Shown: positions 53,084 to 61,856 of the stretch, piece after piece
How positions within the stretch are numbered: position 1 is the stretch's first letter
How the letters are laid out: each line of letters begins with the position of its first letter
Assembly (NCBI RefSeq): GCF_014650755.1
Contig: NZ_BMVO01000029.1
Span: 1 to 64,000, forward strand
Direction: 5' to 3'
Length of the DNA: 64,000 nt
Source of the DNA: Streptomyces chryseus
Lineage (GTDB): Bacteria > Actinomycetota > Actinomycetes > Streptomycetales > Streptomycetaceae
Notes under the pieces: model-generated
Seen by the model: only the letters and a program-made list of their open reading frames with translations
Databases searched by the model: none
Told to the model about the DNA's origin: nothing
Program-made: the position numbers and the translations under genes

Positions 53084-53782
53084 TCAGGCCGTGGGCCGCT
53101 GGCCGCGCCGGGTCAGCCACAGCGCCCCGGCCGCCCCGGTCAGCAGGACCGTGCCGCCGAGCGTGCCGAGCGCCAGCGCGGAGTCCGTCGGGCCGGTCTT
53201 CGGCAGCTCGCCGGAGCCGCCGCCGGACGCGTTCTGCGACGTACCGCCCGAGGATCCGCCCGTCGAGCCGCCGCCCGCGCCCTTGACGTCGAGTTCCAGC
53301 GACGGCTTCGGGTTGTTGGAGGGGGTGCAGGTGGTGGTCGTACCGAGCGCCTTGATCGTCAGGACGGACGCCGTGAAGGTGACCTTGCCGCTCTTGGTGG
53401 GTGTGTACGTGCCGCTCAGGTCGGTGATCCTGATGGGCGTGTTGGCGGGGATCGCGGCCGGGTTCGGCGGTCCCGAGACCGGCACCGAGCCGCTCTCCGC
53501 GCCGCCCAGCTTGATGACGGCGCTCGGCTTCATCGCGCCCTTGCCCAGCTCCACGGGGCTGGACGAGACGCCCTTCTGGAACGACATGGTGAGCTTGTAC
53601 GTGCTGCCGCTCTTGATGCCCTTGATGTCGATCGGGGAGACGGCCGCCTTGTCCCCGATCGGCGTCTTGCACTGGTAGTTGACGTCCACGACGTCGGCAT
53701 GGGCCGCGGGGGCGGCCAGCAGCACCACCGAGCCCGCAACCGCCGCCGCCAGCGCGAGAGTTGTCCGCTTCTCGTACGACAC
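53084..53782 (-). CDS. LPxTG-anchored secreted protein
   Basis: This 232-residue protein is the first gene of the operon. GTG at 53782 (VSYEKRTTLALAAAVAGS) has AAGGGG seven bases upstream and begins the signal peptide, cut near AHA-DVVDVN. One domain (about 30-150) with Cys in VNYQCKTP and TTTCTPS is related to the two domains of the LAxTG protein: both share a PVSGPPNP-like loop and a Gly-Thr-Tyr strand. A Gly/Ser linker and LPKTG (193-197), helix and RRGQR tail give a sortase signal. The partner sortase is not in this window. Confidence 0.85.
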   Translation of the reverse strand: MSYEKRTTLALAAAVAGSVVLLAAPAAHADVVDVNYQCKTPIGDKAAVSPIDIKGIKSGSTYKLTMSFQKGVSSSPVELGKGAMKPSAVIKLGGAESGSVPVSGPPNPAAIPANTPIRITDLSGTYTPTKSGKVTFTASVLTIKALGTTTTCTPSNNPKPSLELDVKGAGGGSTGGSSGGTSQNASGGGSGELPKTGPTDSALALGTLGGTVLLTGAAGALWLTRRGQRPTA

Positions 53783-53981
53783 CTCAAGTCCCCTTATGCC
53801 GGAAGACAAGTTACTGACGACACATCAGATTGGGCGTCAAGGTACGCCTGAGGTCTTGCCGAGGGAAGACAAAGTGCACGCCGGATCGGCGTGCACGAGA
53901 AGAACCACGGACCGCCGGTAACCCCGTGTCGCGCCTGGGCCGAAGCTTCGGCCGGCGAGGGAGGGGAGACCGGTCGGTGGA

Positions 53982-54473
53982 CTACGCGGGAGCGGCGAGT
54001 TCCGCCCAGACCGTCTTGCCGCTGGACTCGCCGGTCCGCTCGACACCCCAGTCGAGGCACAGGCGCTGCACGATGAACATGCCGTGCCCGCCGGGCCGGC
54101 CCGCGCGGTGCGGCGTGCGCGGGGCGGGCTGGCCCGTACCGCGGTCGACGACTTCGAGGCGCAGCTTCTTGCCGTCGCACGCGACGCGCAGCTCTTCCGG
54201 CCCCTCGGCGTGCAGGCAGGCGTTGGTGACCAGCTCGGAGACGACCAGCAGGACGTCCTCGGCGGCGGCCCGCCGGTCGGCGGACGAGGCGGGGAGCCAG
54301 CCCCAGTCGTACAGCGCCTGGCGGGTGAAGTCGCGAGCCAGCGGCACGATGCCGCTGGCGCTGCTCAGCGCCAGAGAACGCGCCTGGCCGACGGCGGACA
54401 CGGCGGAGGCCGGGCCGTGGCTCGCCGACTCCTGGCCGGAGTCGCCCGACCGAGGCTGCCGGGTGGTGCTCAT
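53982..54473 (-). CDS. prsI: Anti-sigma factor, RsbW-like ATP-binding kinase
   Basis: This 163-residue GHKL protein starts MSTTRQPRSGDSGQESASHG. The ATP-binding motifs are SELVTNACLHAEG near residue 79 (N box), LEVVDRGTG near 105 and GGHGMFIVQRL near 128, like RsbW/SpoIIAB. In S. coelicolor the neighbouring SigI is held by anti-sigma PrsI and released by anti-anti-sigma ArsI; the gene order here matches. A possible SigB-type promoter lies 120 bp upstream, which would give feedback. The name is by position and homology. Confidence 0.85.
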   Translation of the reverse strand: MSTTRQPRSGDSGQESASHGPASAVSAVGQARSLALSSASGIVPLARDFTRQALYDWGWLPASSADRRAAAEDVLLVVSELVTNACLHAEGPEELRVACDGKKLRLEVVDRGTGQPAPRTPHRAGRPGGHGMFIVQRLCLDWGVERTGESSGKTVWAELAAPA

Positions 54474-54594
54474 CAGCGCTTCACCTCACCGATTCGCCAA
54501 TTCATCAGATTCATCGCCGCAAGGACATCGGGAGCTTCCTGAGCCCCCTGGGACCGACAGGGTCAGAGACCTCCTGCCCGACCGAACGGTGAGA

Positions 54595-54619
54595 ACACCC
54601 ACTTTTTCGGTACGGACAC
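54595..54619 (-). promoter_or_regulatory. Possible SigB/SigI-type promoter for the anti-sigma gene
   Basis: On the minus strand GTGT (54616-54619), 15 nt, then GGGTGT (54595-54600) comes close to the SigB-family pattern GNNT-N14-16-GGGTAY, with one mismatch in the -10. Confidence 0.4.
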
Positions 54620-54669
54620 GTGACGCGGTCAACAAAACCGGTCAGCGGGAGGTTCCACTGGGACGAAAA

Positions 54670-55038
54670 TCACTCGTCCAACGCGTCATCGAGCGACTCG
54701 TGGACGGTGAAAACGGCCTCGGCCCCGGTGATCTCGAAGACTCTCGCCACCACCGGCTGCATGCCGGCCAGGTGAACCCCTCCCCCGGCCGCCTCGGCCT
54801 TGAGGCGAGCACCGAGCAGCACGTTGAGCCCGGTGGAATCGCAGAACTCCAGCGCCGAGCAGTCGATGACCAGCCGCGTACGTCCTGCTTCGAGTGCATG
54901 GTCCAAAGGCTCACGGAGCAGCTCGGCGGTGTGGTGATCGAGCTCACCCGCCGGCGTGACAATCTCGCTCTGTCCCTCGGTCCGAACTGCGACCCGGAGC
55001 CGACCCCGGTTCGCGCTGCCGACCGTCCCGCGCTCCAT
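54670..55038 (-). CDS. arsI: STAS-domain anti-anti-sigma factor
   Basis: This 122-residue SpoIIAA/RsbV-like protein starts MERGTVGSANRGRLRVAVRT. The STAS core has VTPAGELDHHTAELLREPL near residue 28 and the phosphorylatable serine in DCSALEFCDSTGLNVLLGA near 62. When dephosphorylated, it should bind the anti-sigma factor and free the sigma factor. ATG at 55038 is preferred; the frame continues to a TTG at 55074, but TTGACAGG there looks more like a -35 box. It lies between the anti-sigma gene and the divergent sigI. Confidence 0.88.
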   Translation of the reverse strand: MERGTVGSANRGRLRVAVRTEGQSEIVTPAGELDHHTAELLREPLDHALEAGRTRLVIDCSALEFCDSTGLNVLLGARLKAEAAGGGVHLAGMQPVVARVFEITGAEAVFTVHESLDDALDE

Positions 55039-55289
55039 GCCCGTCTCGTCTCTCTTCGCAGTCGTACCTGTCAATGACGTGCCAGAACCCTACGCCTTCT
55101 CCACGCCGATCGGTAGCCGAAGAACCCTTCAATACCCGCCAATTCGGACATACGGGACTTGCAACCGCCGGTCGAGACCGGGTAGGCCTAGTAGGGACAC
55201 AACCAACACGACCGGCTATGGAGGCGCCGCACATCGTACGCAGACGTATCGGCATCGGCAGCCATATGCCGAGAACGATGGAGGAGACC

Positions 55290-56207
55290 ATGTCACCCCG
55301 GCTCGACGAAGCGCGAACGCGCCCCGTGCGGCAGACCGCGCCGTCGGCAACCCCGCCCGCCCCGCCCGAGCACATCGAGTCCGCACCCGCCGGGTTCGAA
55401 GGCCTTGAGGGCCTCCCCGAGATCCCGCCGTACGACGAGGTGGCGCCGCTGGACGCCAGGGCGCTGTCGAAGACGCTCTTCGGACGCCTCGAAAACCTCG
55501 AAGAGGGAACGCACGAGTACGCGTACGTACGCAACACGCTCGTCGAACTGAACCTGGCCCTGGTCAAGTTCGCCGCCTCCCGGTTCCGCTCCCGCAGCGA
55601 ACCGATGGAGGACATCATCCAGGTCGGCACCATCGGCCTGATCAAGGCGATCGACCGCTTCGAGCTCAGCAGAGGCGTCGAGTTCCCCACCTTCGCGATG
55701 CCGACGATCGTCGGCGAGATCAAGCGGTTCTTCCGTGACACGTCCTGGTCGGTGCGCGTTCCGCGCCGCCTCCAGGAACTGCGCCTGGACCTCGCGAAGG
55801 CCGGCGACGAGCTCGCCCAGCAGCTCGACCGCGCCCCGACCGTGGGCGAACTCGCGCAGCGCCTCGACCTCACCAACGAAGAGGTCGTCGAGGGCATGGC
55901 CGCGAGCAACGCGTACACCGCGAGCTCGCTCGACGCCCAGCCCGAGGACGACGACTCCGAGGGCGCGCTGGCCGACCGGATCGGTTACGAGGACCACGGC
56001 CTCGAAGGCATCGAGTACGTCGAGTCGCTCAAGCCGCTGATCGCCGAACTCCCCGCGCGGGACCGGCAGATCCTCTCCCTGCGCTTCGTCGCCAACATGA
56101 CGCAGTCGGAGATCGGCGAAGAGCTCGGTATCTCGCAGATGCACGTCTCCCGTCTCCTGTCGCGCACGCTGGGCAAGCTGCGCAAGGGCCTGACGGTGGA
56201 GGAGTAA
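55290..56207 (+). CDS. sigI: RNA polymerase sigma factor of the SigB/F/G family (SigI-like)
   Basis: This 305-residue sigma factor starts MSPRLDEARTRPVRQTAP after GGAGG; in-frame ATGs at 55218, 55266 and 55278 lack such a site. It has region 2 (LVKFAASRFRSRSEPMEDIIQVGTIGLIKAIDRFE and FPTFAMPTIVGEIKRFFRDTSW), region 3 (RAPTVGELAQRLDLTNEEV) and region 4 (LPARDRQILSLRFVANMTQSEIGEELGISQMHVSRLLSRTLGKLR). The neighbouring anti-sigma and anti-anti-sigma genes and the genome position support SigI, a stress sigma factor under partner switching. Confidence 0.9.
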   Translation: MSPRLDEARTRPVRQTAPSATPPAPPEHIESAPAGFEGLEGLPEIPPYDEVAPLDARALSKTLFGRLENLEEGTHEYAYVRNTLVELNLALVKFAASRFRSRSEPMEDIIQVGTIGLIKAIDRFELSRGVEFPTFAMPTIVGEIKRFFRDTSWSVRVPRRLQELRLDLAKAGDELAQQLDRAPTVGELAQRLDLTNEEVVEGMAASNAYTASSLDAQPEDDDSEGALADRIGYEDHGLEGIEYVESLKPLIAELPARDRQILSLRFVANMTQSEIGEELGISQMHVSRLLSRTLGKLRKGLTVEE

Positions 56208-56245
56208 CACCTCGCCGCTCTGTGAAGAGTGTGAGGAGTGTGAGT

Positions 56246-56282
56246 GAGGGTCTGCCCCAGGCGCTATCCGGGGCAGGCCCTC
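56246..56282. terminator. Bidirectional hairpin terminator
   Basis: GAGGGTCTGCCCC (56246-56258) pairs with GGGGCAGGCCCTC (56270-56282), 13 bp with one G-U, between convergent sigI and hutI. Confidence 0.8.
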
Positions 56283-56298
56283 CTCCACATCATGTCCC

Positions 56299-57498
56299 CT
56301 ACCCGGCGTGCCCCGTCGTACGCACACCCCCGCGCCAGACCTCCGAGACGAGGGGGACCCCGGGGCGGTAGGCGAGGTGTACGTGGGAGGGGGCGTCCAG
56401 GAGGACCAGGTCGGCGCGGGCTCCTGGAGTGACGCGGCCGATGTCGGTGCGGCGCAGAGCCGCCGCGCCGCCCGCCGTGGCCGACCAGATCGCCTCGTCC
56501 GGGGTCATCCCCATGTCGCGTACGGCGAGAGCGATGCAGAACGGCATCGAACTGGTGAAGGACGAGCCCGGGTTGCAGTCCGTGGACAGCGCGACGGTCG
56601 CGCCCGCGTCGAGGAGCCTGCGCGCGTCCGGCCAGGCGGCGCGGGTCGAGAACTCGGCGCCGGGCAGGAGCGTGGCGACGGTGCGGCTGTTCGCGAGCGC
56701 GTCCACGTCGGCGTCCGTGAGGTGCGTGCAGTGGTCGGCGCTGGCCGCGTCGAGTTCGGCGGCGAGCTGGACGCCGGGACCGTGGCTGAGCTGGTTGGCG
56801 TGGATGCGGGGGTGCAGGCCCCTGGCCTTGCCTGCGGTGAGGATCGCGCGGGCCTGGTCGCCGTCGAAGGCCCCCTTCTCGCAGAAGACGTCGATCCAGC
56901 GGGCGTGCGGAGCGCACGCGTCGAGCATCTCGCCGGTGACGAGTGCGACGTACGCGGCCGGGTCGTCTGCGTAGTCGGGCGACACGATGTGCGCGCCGAG
57001 GTAGGTGACCTCGTCGGTGTGGCGCGAGGCGATGCGCAGGGCGCGGGCCTCGTCGTGGGTGGTCAGGCCGTAGCCCGACTTGGTCTCGAAGGTGGTCGTG
57101 CCCTGGCGCAGGGCCTCCCGGAGGTAGCGGGTGACGTTCGCTTCGAGCGCCTCGTCGGTCGCCGCGCGGGTGGCGGCGACGGTGGTGCGGATGCCGCCGG
57201 CGGAGTAGGCGCGGCCCGACATCCGGGCGTTGAACTCCTGGGTGCGGTCGCCGGCGAAGACGAGGTGGGAGTGCGAGTCGACGAAGCCGGGGATCACCGC
57301 CCGGCCCTTCGCGTCGTACGCGGTGTCGGCGGGGGGCGCGGCGGCGGCCCGGCCGGCCCAGGCGATGCGGTCGCCGTCGATCAGGACGGCGGCGTCGTGG
57401 ATCAGCCCGAGGTTGTCCGTGGGGCTCTCGGCGTGGGCGGTGTCGTTGGTGACGAGGCTGCCGATGTTGGTGACGAGGGTGGTGGTGCTGCTGCTCAC
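56299..57498 (-). CDS. hutI: Imidazolonepropionase
   Basis: HutI hydrolyses imidazolone-5-propionate to N-formimino-L-glutamate in histidine breakdown. The 399-residue amidohydrolase starts at GTG (VSSSTTTLVTNIGSLVTND) after GAGAGG. Metal and substrate residues are seen in VIPGFVDSHSHLVFAGDR near residue 75, GTTTFETKSGYGL near 140, LGAHIVSPDY near 175, RIHANQLSHGPG near 235 and LSTDCNPGSSFTSSMP near 310. Last gene of the hutU-M20-hutF-hutI operon. Confidence 0.95.
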   Translation of the reverse strand: MSSSTTTLVTNIGSLVTNDTAHAESPTDNLGLIHDAAVLIDGDRIAWAGRAAAAPPADTAYDAKGRAVIPGFVDSHSHLVFAGDRTQEFNARMSGRAYSAGGIRTTVAATRAATDEALEANVTRYLREALRQGTTTFETKSGYGLTTHDEARALRIASRHTDEVTYLGAHIVSPDYADDPAAYVALVTGEMLDACAPHARWIDVFCEKGAFDGDQARAILTAGKARGLHPRIHANQLSHGPGVQLAAELDAASADHCTHLTDADVDALANSRTVATLLPGAEFSTRAAWPDARRLLDAGATVALSTDCNPGSSFTSSMPFCIALAVRDMGMTPDEAIWSATAGGAAALRRTDIGRVTPGARADLVLLDAPSHVHLAYRPGVPLVSEVWRGGVRTTGHAG

Positions 57499-57572
57499 TG
57501 GGTCCTCTCGCGGTTGCGTACGGGGCGCGGCGGGGTGGGGAAAGGCCCGCCGCAGGCGCCGCCCGCCCCCTG

Positions 57573-58907
57573 TTACTTGTAGACGGCTGTGATCGCCTTG
57601 GCCATGGCCCCGGGGACGTCCGGGATCGAGGTGTGGACGCCGTCGCGGACGATGTGGCGGCCCGCGACGATCGTGTGCCGCACGTCGCACGCGGAGGCCG
57701 CGAACACCGCCGTCTCCGCCCCCAGCCGGGGCAGCGGCCCCGCCGTCCGGACCGAGTCCAGTGCGATGGTCGTGAGGTCGGCGGGCGCCCCGGCCTCGAT
57801 CCTGCCCGCGTCGCGCCAGCCCAGCGCCTCGTGCCCGTCGGCCGACGCCGCGCGGAGCAGGGACGCCGCCGTCCAGTGGCCGCGCGTGCGCGAGCGCAGG
57901 CGTTCGTTCAGTTCCATCGCCCGCGCCTCCTCCAGGAGGTCGATCACCGCGTGGCTGTCGCTGCCGAGCGAGAGCGTGGAGCCGGCCTTCTGGAGGCGGG
58001 TCGCCGGACCGATGCCGTCCGCCAGGTCCCGTTCCGTCGTCGGGCACATGCAGGTGCCGGTCGACGTGCCGCCGAGGAGGGCGATGTCCTCGTCGGTGAG
58101 GTGGGTGTTGTGGACGCCGGTGGTGCGCGGCCCGAGGACGCCGTGGTCCGCCAGCAGGCGCGTCGGCGTACAGCCGTGCGTCGCCAGGCAGGCATCGTTC
58201 TCGGCCGTCTGCTCCGACAGGTGCACGTGCAGCGGCGCCATCCGGGTCTGCGCCCAGGCCGCCACCGTCGCGAGCTGGTCCGCCGGTACCGCCCGTACCG
58301 AGTGGATGGCCGCACCGATGCGGGCGTGGTCGCTGTCCTTGAGCAGCGACGCCCGCTCCGCCCAGGCGTCGGCCGTGCCGTCGGAGAAGCGCTGCTGGTG
58401 GCGGGTGGGCGGCGTACCGAAGCCCGAGGCGAGGTACGCCGTGTCCAGCAGCGTGATGCGGATGCCGGCGTCGGCGGCGGCCGCGATCAGGGCCTCGCCC
58501 ATGGTGTTGGGCTCGGCGTAGGCGGTGCCGCCGGGGGCGTGGTGCAGGTAGTGGAACTCGCCCACCGCGCTGACCCCGGCCAGCGCCATCTCCGCGTACA
58601 CGGCCCTGGCCAGGTCGAAGTACATGTCCGGCGTCAGGCGGGAGGCCACGCCGTACATGACCTCCCGCCAGGTCCAGAACGTCCCCGAGCCGACCTGCAC
58701 CGTGGAGCGCAGCGCCCGGTGGAACGCGTGCGAGTGCGCGTTGGCGAGGCCGGGGAGGGTCAGGCCGCGCAGGACCTCCGCGCCCGGCGGCGGGGCCGTG
58801 ACGTCCTTGCGGACCGCCGTGATCCGGCCGTCCGTCACGTCCACGGCCACACCGGGCTCGACGAAGGTGTCGAGCCAGGCGTGCTCCAGCCAGTAGGTCA
58901 CGTGCAC
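57573..58907 (-). CDS. hutF: Formimidoylglutamate deiminase
   Basis: HutF deiminates N-formimino-L-glutamate to N-formyl-L-glutamate plus ammonia. The 444-residue amidohydrolase starts GTG (VHVTYWLEHAWLDTFVEPG). Zinc-site motifs are LPGLANAHSHAFHRALR near residue 52, HVHLSEQTAENDAC near 228, GVHNTHLTDEDI near 265 and SLGSDSHAVIDLLEEAR near 315. It overlaps the M20 gene upstream by 10 bp, so coupling is likely. It implies the five-step histidine route through formylglutamate. Confidence 0.93.
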   Translation of the reverse strand: MHVTYWLEHAWLDTFVEPGVAVDVTDGRITAVRKDVTAPPPGAEVLRGLTLPGLANAHSHAFHRALRSTVQVGSGTFWTWREVMYGVASRLTPDMYFDLARAVYAEMALAGVSAVGEFHYLHHAPGGTAYAEPNTMGEALIAAAADAGIRITLLDTAYLASGFGTPPTRHQQRFSDGTADAWAERASLLKDSDHARIGAAIHSVRAVPADQLATVAAWAQTRMAPLHVHLSEQTAENDACLATHGCTPTRLLADHGVLGPRTTGVHNTHLTDEDIALLGGTSTGTCMCPTTERDLADGIGPATRLQKAGSTLSLGSDSHAVIDLLEEARAMELNERLRSRTRGHWTAASLLRAASADGHEALGWRDAGRIEAGAPADLTTIALDSVRTAGPLPRLGAETAVFAASACDVRHTIVAGRHIVRDGVHTSIPDVPGAMAKAITAVYK

Positions 58908-60154
58908 GCGAGCCCCTCCAGTACGTCGGCGAGTGCGATGACCCCCGCGACGCAGTCGTCCTCGGCGGCGTACTCGGCCGGAGAGTGCGAGATACCCGTG
59001 GGGTTCCGTACGAACAGCATGGCGGTCGGAACCGAAGCGGACAAAATACCCGCGTCGTGTCCCGCGCCGGTGCCGAGGACGGGGATGTCGCCGTGCTCCT
59101 CGCGCAGGAGCTTCGCGAGCTCGTCGCGCAGGGCGTGCTCGAACTCGACCACCGGGGTGAACGACTCCCGCGTGATGCGCAGGTCGATGCCGGAACGGGC
59201 GGCGTTCTCGCGCGCCGCCTGCTCGATCCCGGCGATGACCCGGTCGAGAGTGTCCTGGTCGGCGGCGCGCGAGTCGAGCCAGCCGCGGACCAGCGAGGGG
59301 ATCGCGTTGACGCCGTTCGGCTCGACGGAGACCTTCGCGAACGTCGCGAGGGCCCCGGCGAGCCGCGCCTCGCGGCGGGCCGCGACGACCGTCTCCGCGT
59401 ACGTCAGCATCGGGTCGCGGCGGTCGTCCAGGCGGGTGGTGCCGGCGTGGTTCGCCTCGCCGTGGAAGTCGAAGCGCCAGCGGCCGTGCGGCCAGATGGC
59501 GGACGCGATGCCGACGGGGTCGCCGGTGACGTCCAGCGCGCGGCCCTGTTCCACGTGCAGCTCGACGAACGCGCCGATGCGGGCCAGGCGCTCGGGGTCC
59601 GGGCCGATGGCGGACGGGTCGTAACCCGCCGCCTCCATCGCCCGGGGGAGGCTGACGCCGTCCGCGTCGCGCAGCTCGTGGGCCTTGGCGGCCGTCAGCT
59701 GCCCGGCCGCCAGGCGCGAGCCGACACAGGCCAGGCCGAACCGGGCGCCCTCCTCGTCACCGAAGTTGGTGATGGCCAGCGGTTTGGCGAACTCCACTTC
59801 CCTGTGGCGGAGTTCGTCGAGCGCGGCGAAGGAGGACACGACGCCGAGCGGGCCGTCGAACGCCCCGCCGAGCGGCACCGAGTCGAGGTGCGAGCCGGTG
59901 ACGACCGCGTCGCCGGCCAGCGGGTCGCCCTGCCAGGCCCACTGGTTGCCGTTGCGGTCCAGCTCGTACGTCAGGCCGCGGGACTCGGCCTGGGCCTTGA
60001 ACCACGCCCGGCAGTCCTGGTCGGCCCGGGTCCAGGCGTAGCGGCGGTAGCCGCCGGAGTCGGGGTCGCGCCCGATCGGCTTCAGGTCGGCCCACATCTC
60101 GTGGAACGAGGTGGACGTGTGCGGCGGCCCGTCGGCGGGCGCGACCGGGGTCAC
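58898..60154 (-). CDS. M20 family amidohydrolase (allantoate amidohydrolase / N-carbamoyl-amino-acid hydrolase type)
   Basis: This 418-residue zinc hydrolase begins at GTG overlapping the hutU stop (VTPVAPADGPPHTSTSFHEM). Motifs include VTGSHLDSVPLGGAFDGPLGV near residue 85, NFGDEEGARFG near 132, FVELHVEQGRALD near 195, FHGEANHAGTT near 225 and GAGHDAGILS near 375. Homology points to allantoate or ureido-acid hydrolysis, but it lies between hutU and hutF with overlaps at both ends, and no hutG is present, so N-formyl-L-glutamate is a plausible true substrate. That is an inference from context. Confidence 0.88.
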   Translation of the reverse strand: MTPVAPADGPPHTSTSFHEMWADLKPIGRDPDSGGYRRYAWTRADQDCRAWFKAQAESRGLTYELDRNGNQWAWQGDPLAGDAVVTGSHLDSVPLGGAFDGPLGVVSSFAALDELRHREVEFAKPLAITNFGDEEGARFGLACVGSRLAAGQLTAAKAHELRDADGVSLPRAMEAAGYDPSAIGPDPERLARIGAFVELHVEQGRALDVTGDPVGIASAIWPHGRWRFDFHGEANHAGTTRLDDRRDPMLTYAETVVAARREARLAGALATFAKVSVEPNGVNAIPSLVRGWLDSRAADQDTLDRVIAGIEQAARENAARSGIDLRITRESFTPVVEFEHALRDELAKLLREEHGDIPVLGTGAGHDAGILSASVPTAMLFVRNPTGISHSPAEYAAEDDCVAGVIALADVLEGLACT

Positions 60155-61824
60155 TCGCCCTCCCGCATGGGGACGCGTACGCCCTGCTCGTTCGCGGTCC
60201 GCTCCGCGATGTCGTAGCCCGCGTCCACGTGGCGGATGACGCCCATGCCGGGGTCGTTCGTCAGTACGCGGCGGATCTTCTCGCCCGCGAGCTTCGTGCC
60301 GTCCGCCACCGAGACCTGGCCCGCGTGGATCGAGCGGCCCATGCCGACGCCGCCGCCGTGGTGGATGGAGACCCAGGAGGCACCCGAGGCGACGTTGACC
60401 ATGGCGTTGAGCAGCGGCCAGTCGGCGATCGCGTCGGAGCCGTCGAGCATGGCCTCGGTCTCGCGGTACGGCGAGGCGACGGAACCGCAGTCGAGGTGGT
60501 CGCGGCCGATCGCGAGGGGGGCGGCGAGGGTGCCGTCGGCGACCATGTCGTTGAACAGGGCGCCCGCCTTGTCGCGCTCGCCCTGGCCCAGCCAGCAGAT
60601 GCGGGCCGGCAGGCCCTGGAAGTGGACGCGCTCGCCGGCCATCTTGATCCAGCGGTGCAGGGACGCGTTTTGAATCGAATCGGCCTCCGGGAAGAGCTTC
60701 AGCAGTTCGCGGTCCGTCTTGTGGATGTCCGACGCCTCGCCGGACAGCGCCGCCCAGCGGAACGGGCCCCTGCCCTCGCAGAACAGCGGGCGGATGTACG
60801 CCGGGACGAAGCCGGGGAAGTCGAAGGCGCGTGTGTAGCCGGCCAGCTGGGCCTCGCCGCGGATCGAGTTGCCGTAGTCGAAGACCTCGGCGCCGGCGTC
60901 CATGAAACCGACCATCGCCTCGACGTGCTTGGCCATGGACTCGCGGGCCCGCAGCGTGAAGTCGGCCGGCTTCTCGGCGGCGTACGACGCCATGTCGTCG
61001 AACTCGACACCGACGGGGAGGTACGCGAGCGGGTCGTGGGCGCTCGTCTGGTCGGTGACGATGTCGATGGGCGCGCCCTCGGCGAGCATGCGCGGCAGCA
61101 GCTCCGCCGCGTTGCCGAGGAGGCCGATGGACAGCGGCCTGCGGGCGTCGCGGGCCTCGACGGCGAGCTGGAGGGCGTGCTCCAGGCTGTCGGCCTTCAC
61201 GTCGAGGTAGCGGTGCTCGATGCGGCGCTCGATGGCGCGCGGGTCCACGTCGATACAGATCGCGACGCCGTCGTTCATGGTCACGGCGAGGGGCTGGGCG
61301 CCGCCCATGCCGCCGAGGCCGGCGGTGAGGGTGATGGTGCCGGCGAGGGTGCCGCCGAACTTCTTGGCGGCGACGGCCGCGAAGGTCTCGTACGTGCCCT
61401 GAAGGATGCCCTGGGTGCCGATGTAGATCCACGACCCGGCGGTCATCTGGCCGTACATGGTCAGGCCCAGCGCCTCCAGGCGGCGGAACTCCTCCCAGTT
61501 CGCCCAGTCGCCGACCAGGTTGGAGTTGGCGATGAGGACGCGCGGGGCCCACTCGTGGGTCTGCATGACGCCGACCGGACGGCCGGACTGGACGAGCATC
61601 GTCTCGTCCTGCTTGAGGGTCTTGAGGGTGCGCACCATGGCGTCGAACGAGCGCCAGTCCCGCGCCGCCTTGCCCGTGCCGCCGTAGACGACGAGCTTGT
61701 CGGGGTGCTCGGCGACCTCGGGGTCGAGGTTGTTCTGGAGCATGCGCAGGGCGGCCTCCTGCTGCCATCCCAGGGCGCTCAGCTCCGTACCGCGCGGTGC
61801 CCGTACGGGGCGGGGTCCTGACAT
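60151..61824 (-). CDS. hutU: Urocanate hydratase
   Basis: Urocanase adds water to urocanate using tightly bound NAD as electrophile. The 557-residue product starts MSGPRPVRAPRGTELSALGW after a strong GAGGAGG site. Motifs include VVYGGTGKAARDW near residue 46, GGMGGAQPLAVTMN near 168, ARICWLGQGERDKAG near 400 with the conserved active-site Cys, and HHGGGVGMGRSIHAG near 505. It is the first gene of the hut operon, transcribed from the promoter at 61866-61894. hutH is not in this window. Confidence 0.96.
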   Translation of the reverse strand: MSGPRPVRAPRGTELSALGWQQEAALRMLQNNLDPEVAEHPDKLVVYGGTGKAARDWRSFDAMVRTLKTLKQDETMLVQSGRPVGVMQTHEWAPRVLIANSNLVGDWANWEEFRRLEALGLTMYGQMTAGSWIYIGTQGILQGTYETFAAVAAKKFGGTLAGTITLTAGLGGMGGAQPLAVTMNDGVAICIDVDPRAIERRIEHRYLDVKADSLEHALQLAVEARDARRPLSIGLLGNAAELLPRMLAEGAPIDIVTDQTSAHDPLAYLPVGVEFDDMASYAAEKPADFTLRARESMAKHVEAMVGFMDAGAEVFDYGNSIRGEAQLAGYTRAFDFPGFVPAYIRPLFCEGRGPFRWAALSGEASDIHKTDRELLKLFPEADSIQNASLHRWIKMAGERVHFQGLPARICWLGQGERDKAGALFNDMVADGTLAAPLAIGRDHLDCGSVASPYRETEAMLDGSDAIADWPLLNAMVNVASGASWVSIHHGGGVGMGRSIHAGQVSVADGTKLAGEKIRRVLTNDPGMGVIRHVDAGYDIAERTANEQGVRVPMREGE

Positions 61825-61856
61825 GGTGTGCCTCCTCGCGAGTGACTGCATTGGCG

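Noticed and set aside
55074..55289. Longer SigI starting at upstream ATGs (55218, 55266 or 55278)
   Set aside because: Only 55290 has a well-spaced GGAGG; the extra residues do not belong to sigma region 1.
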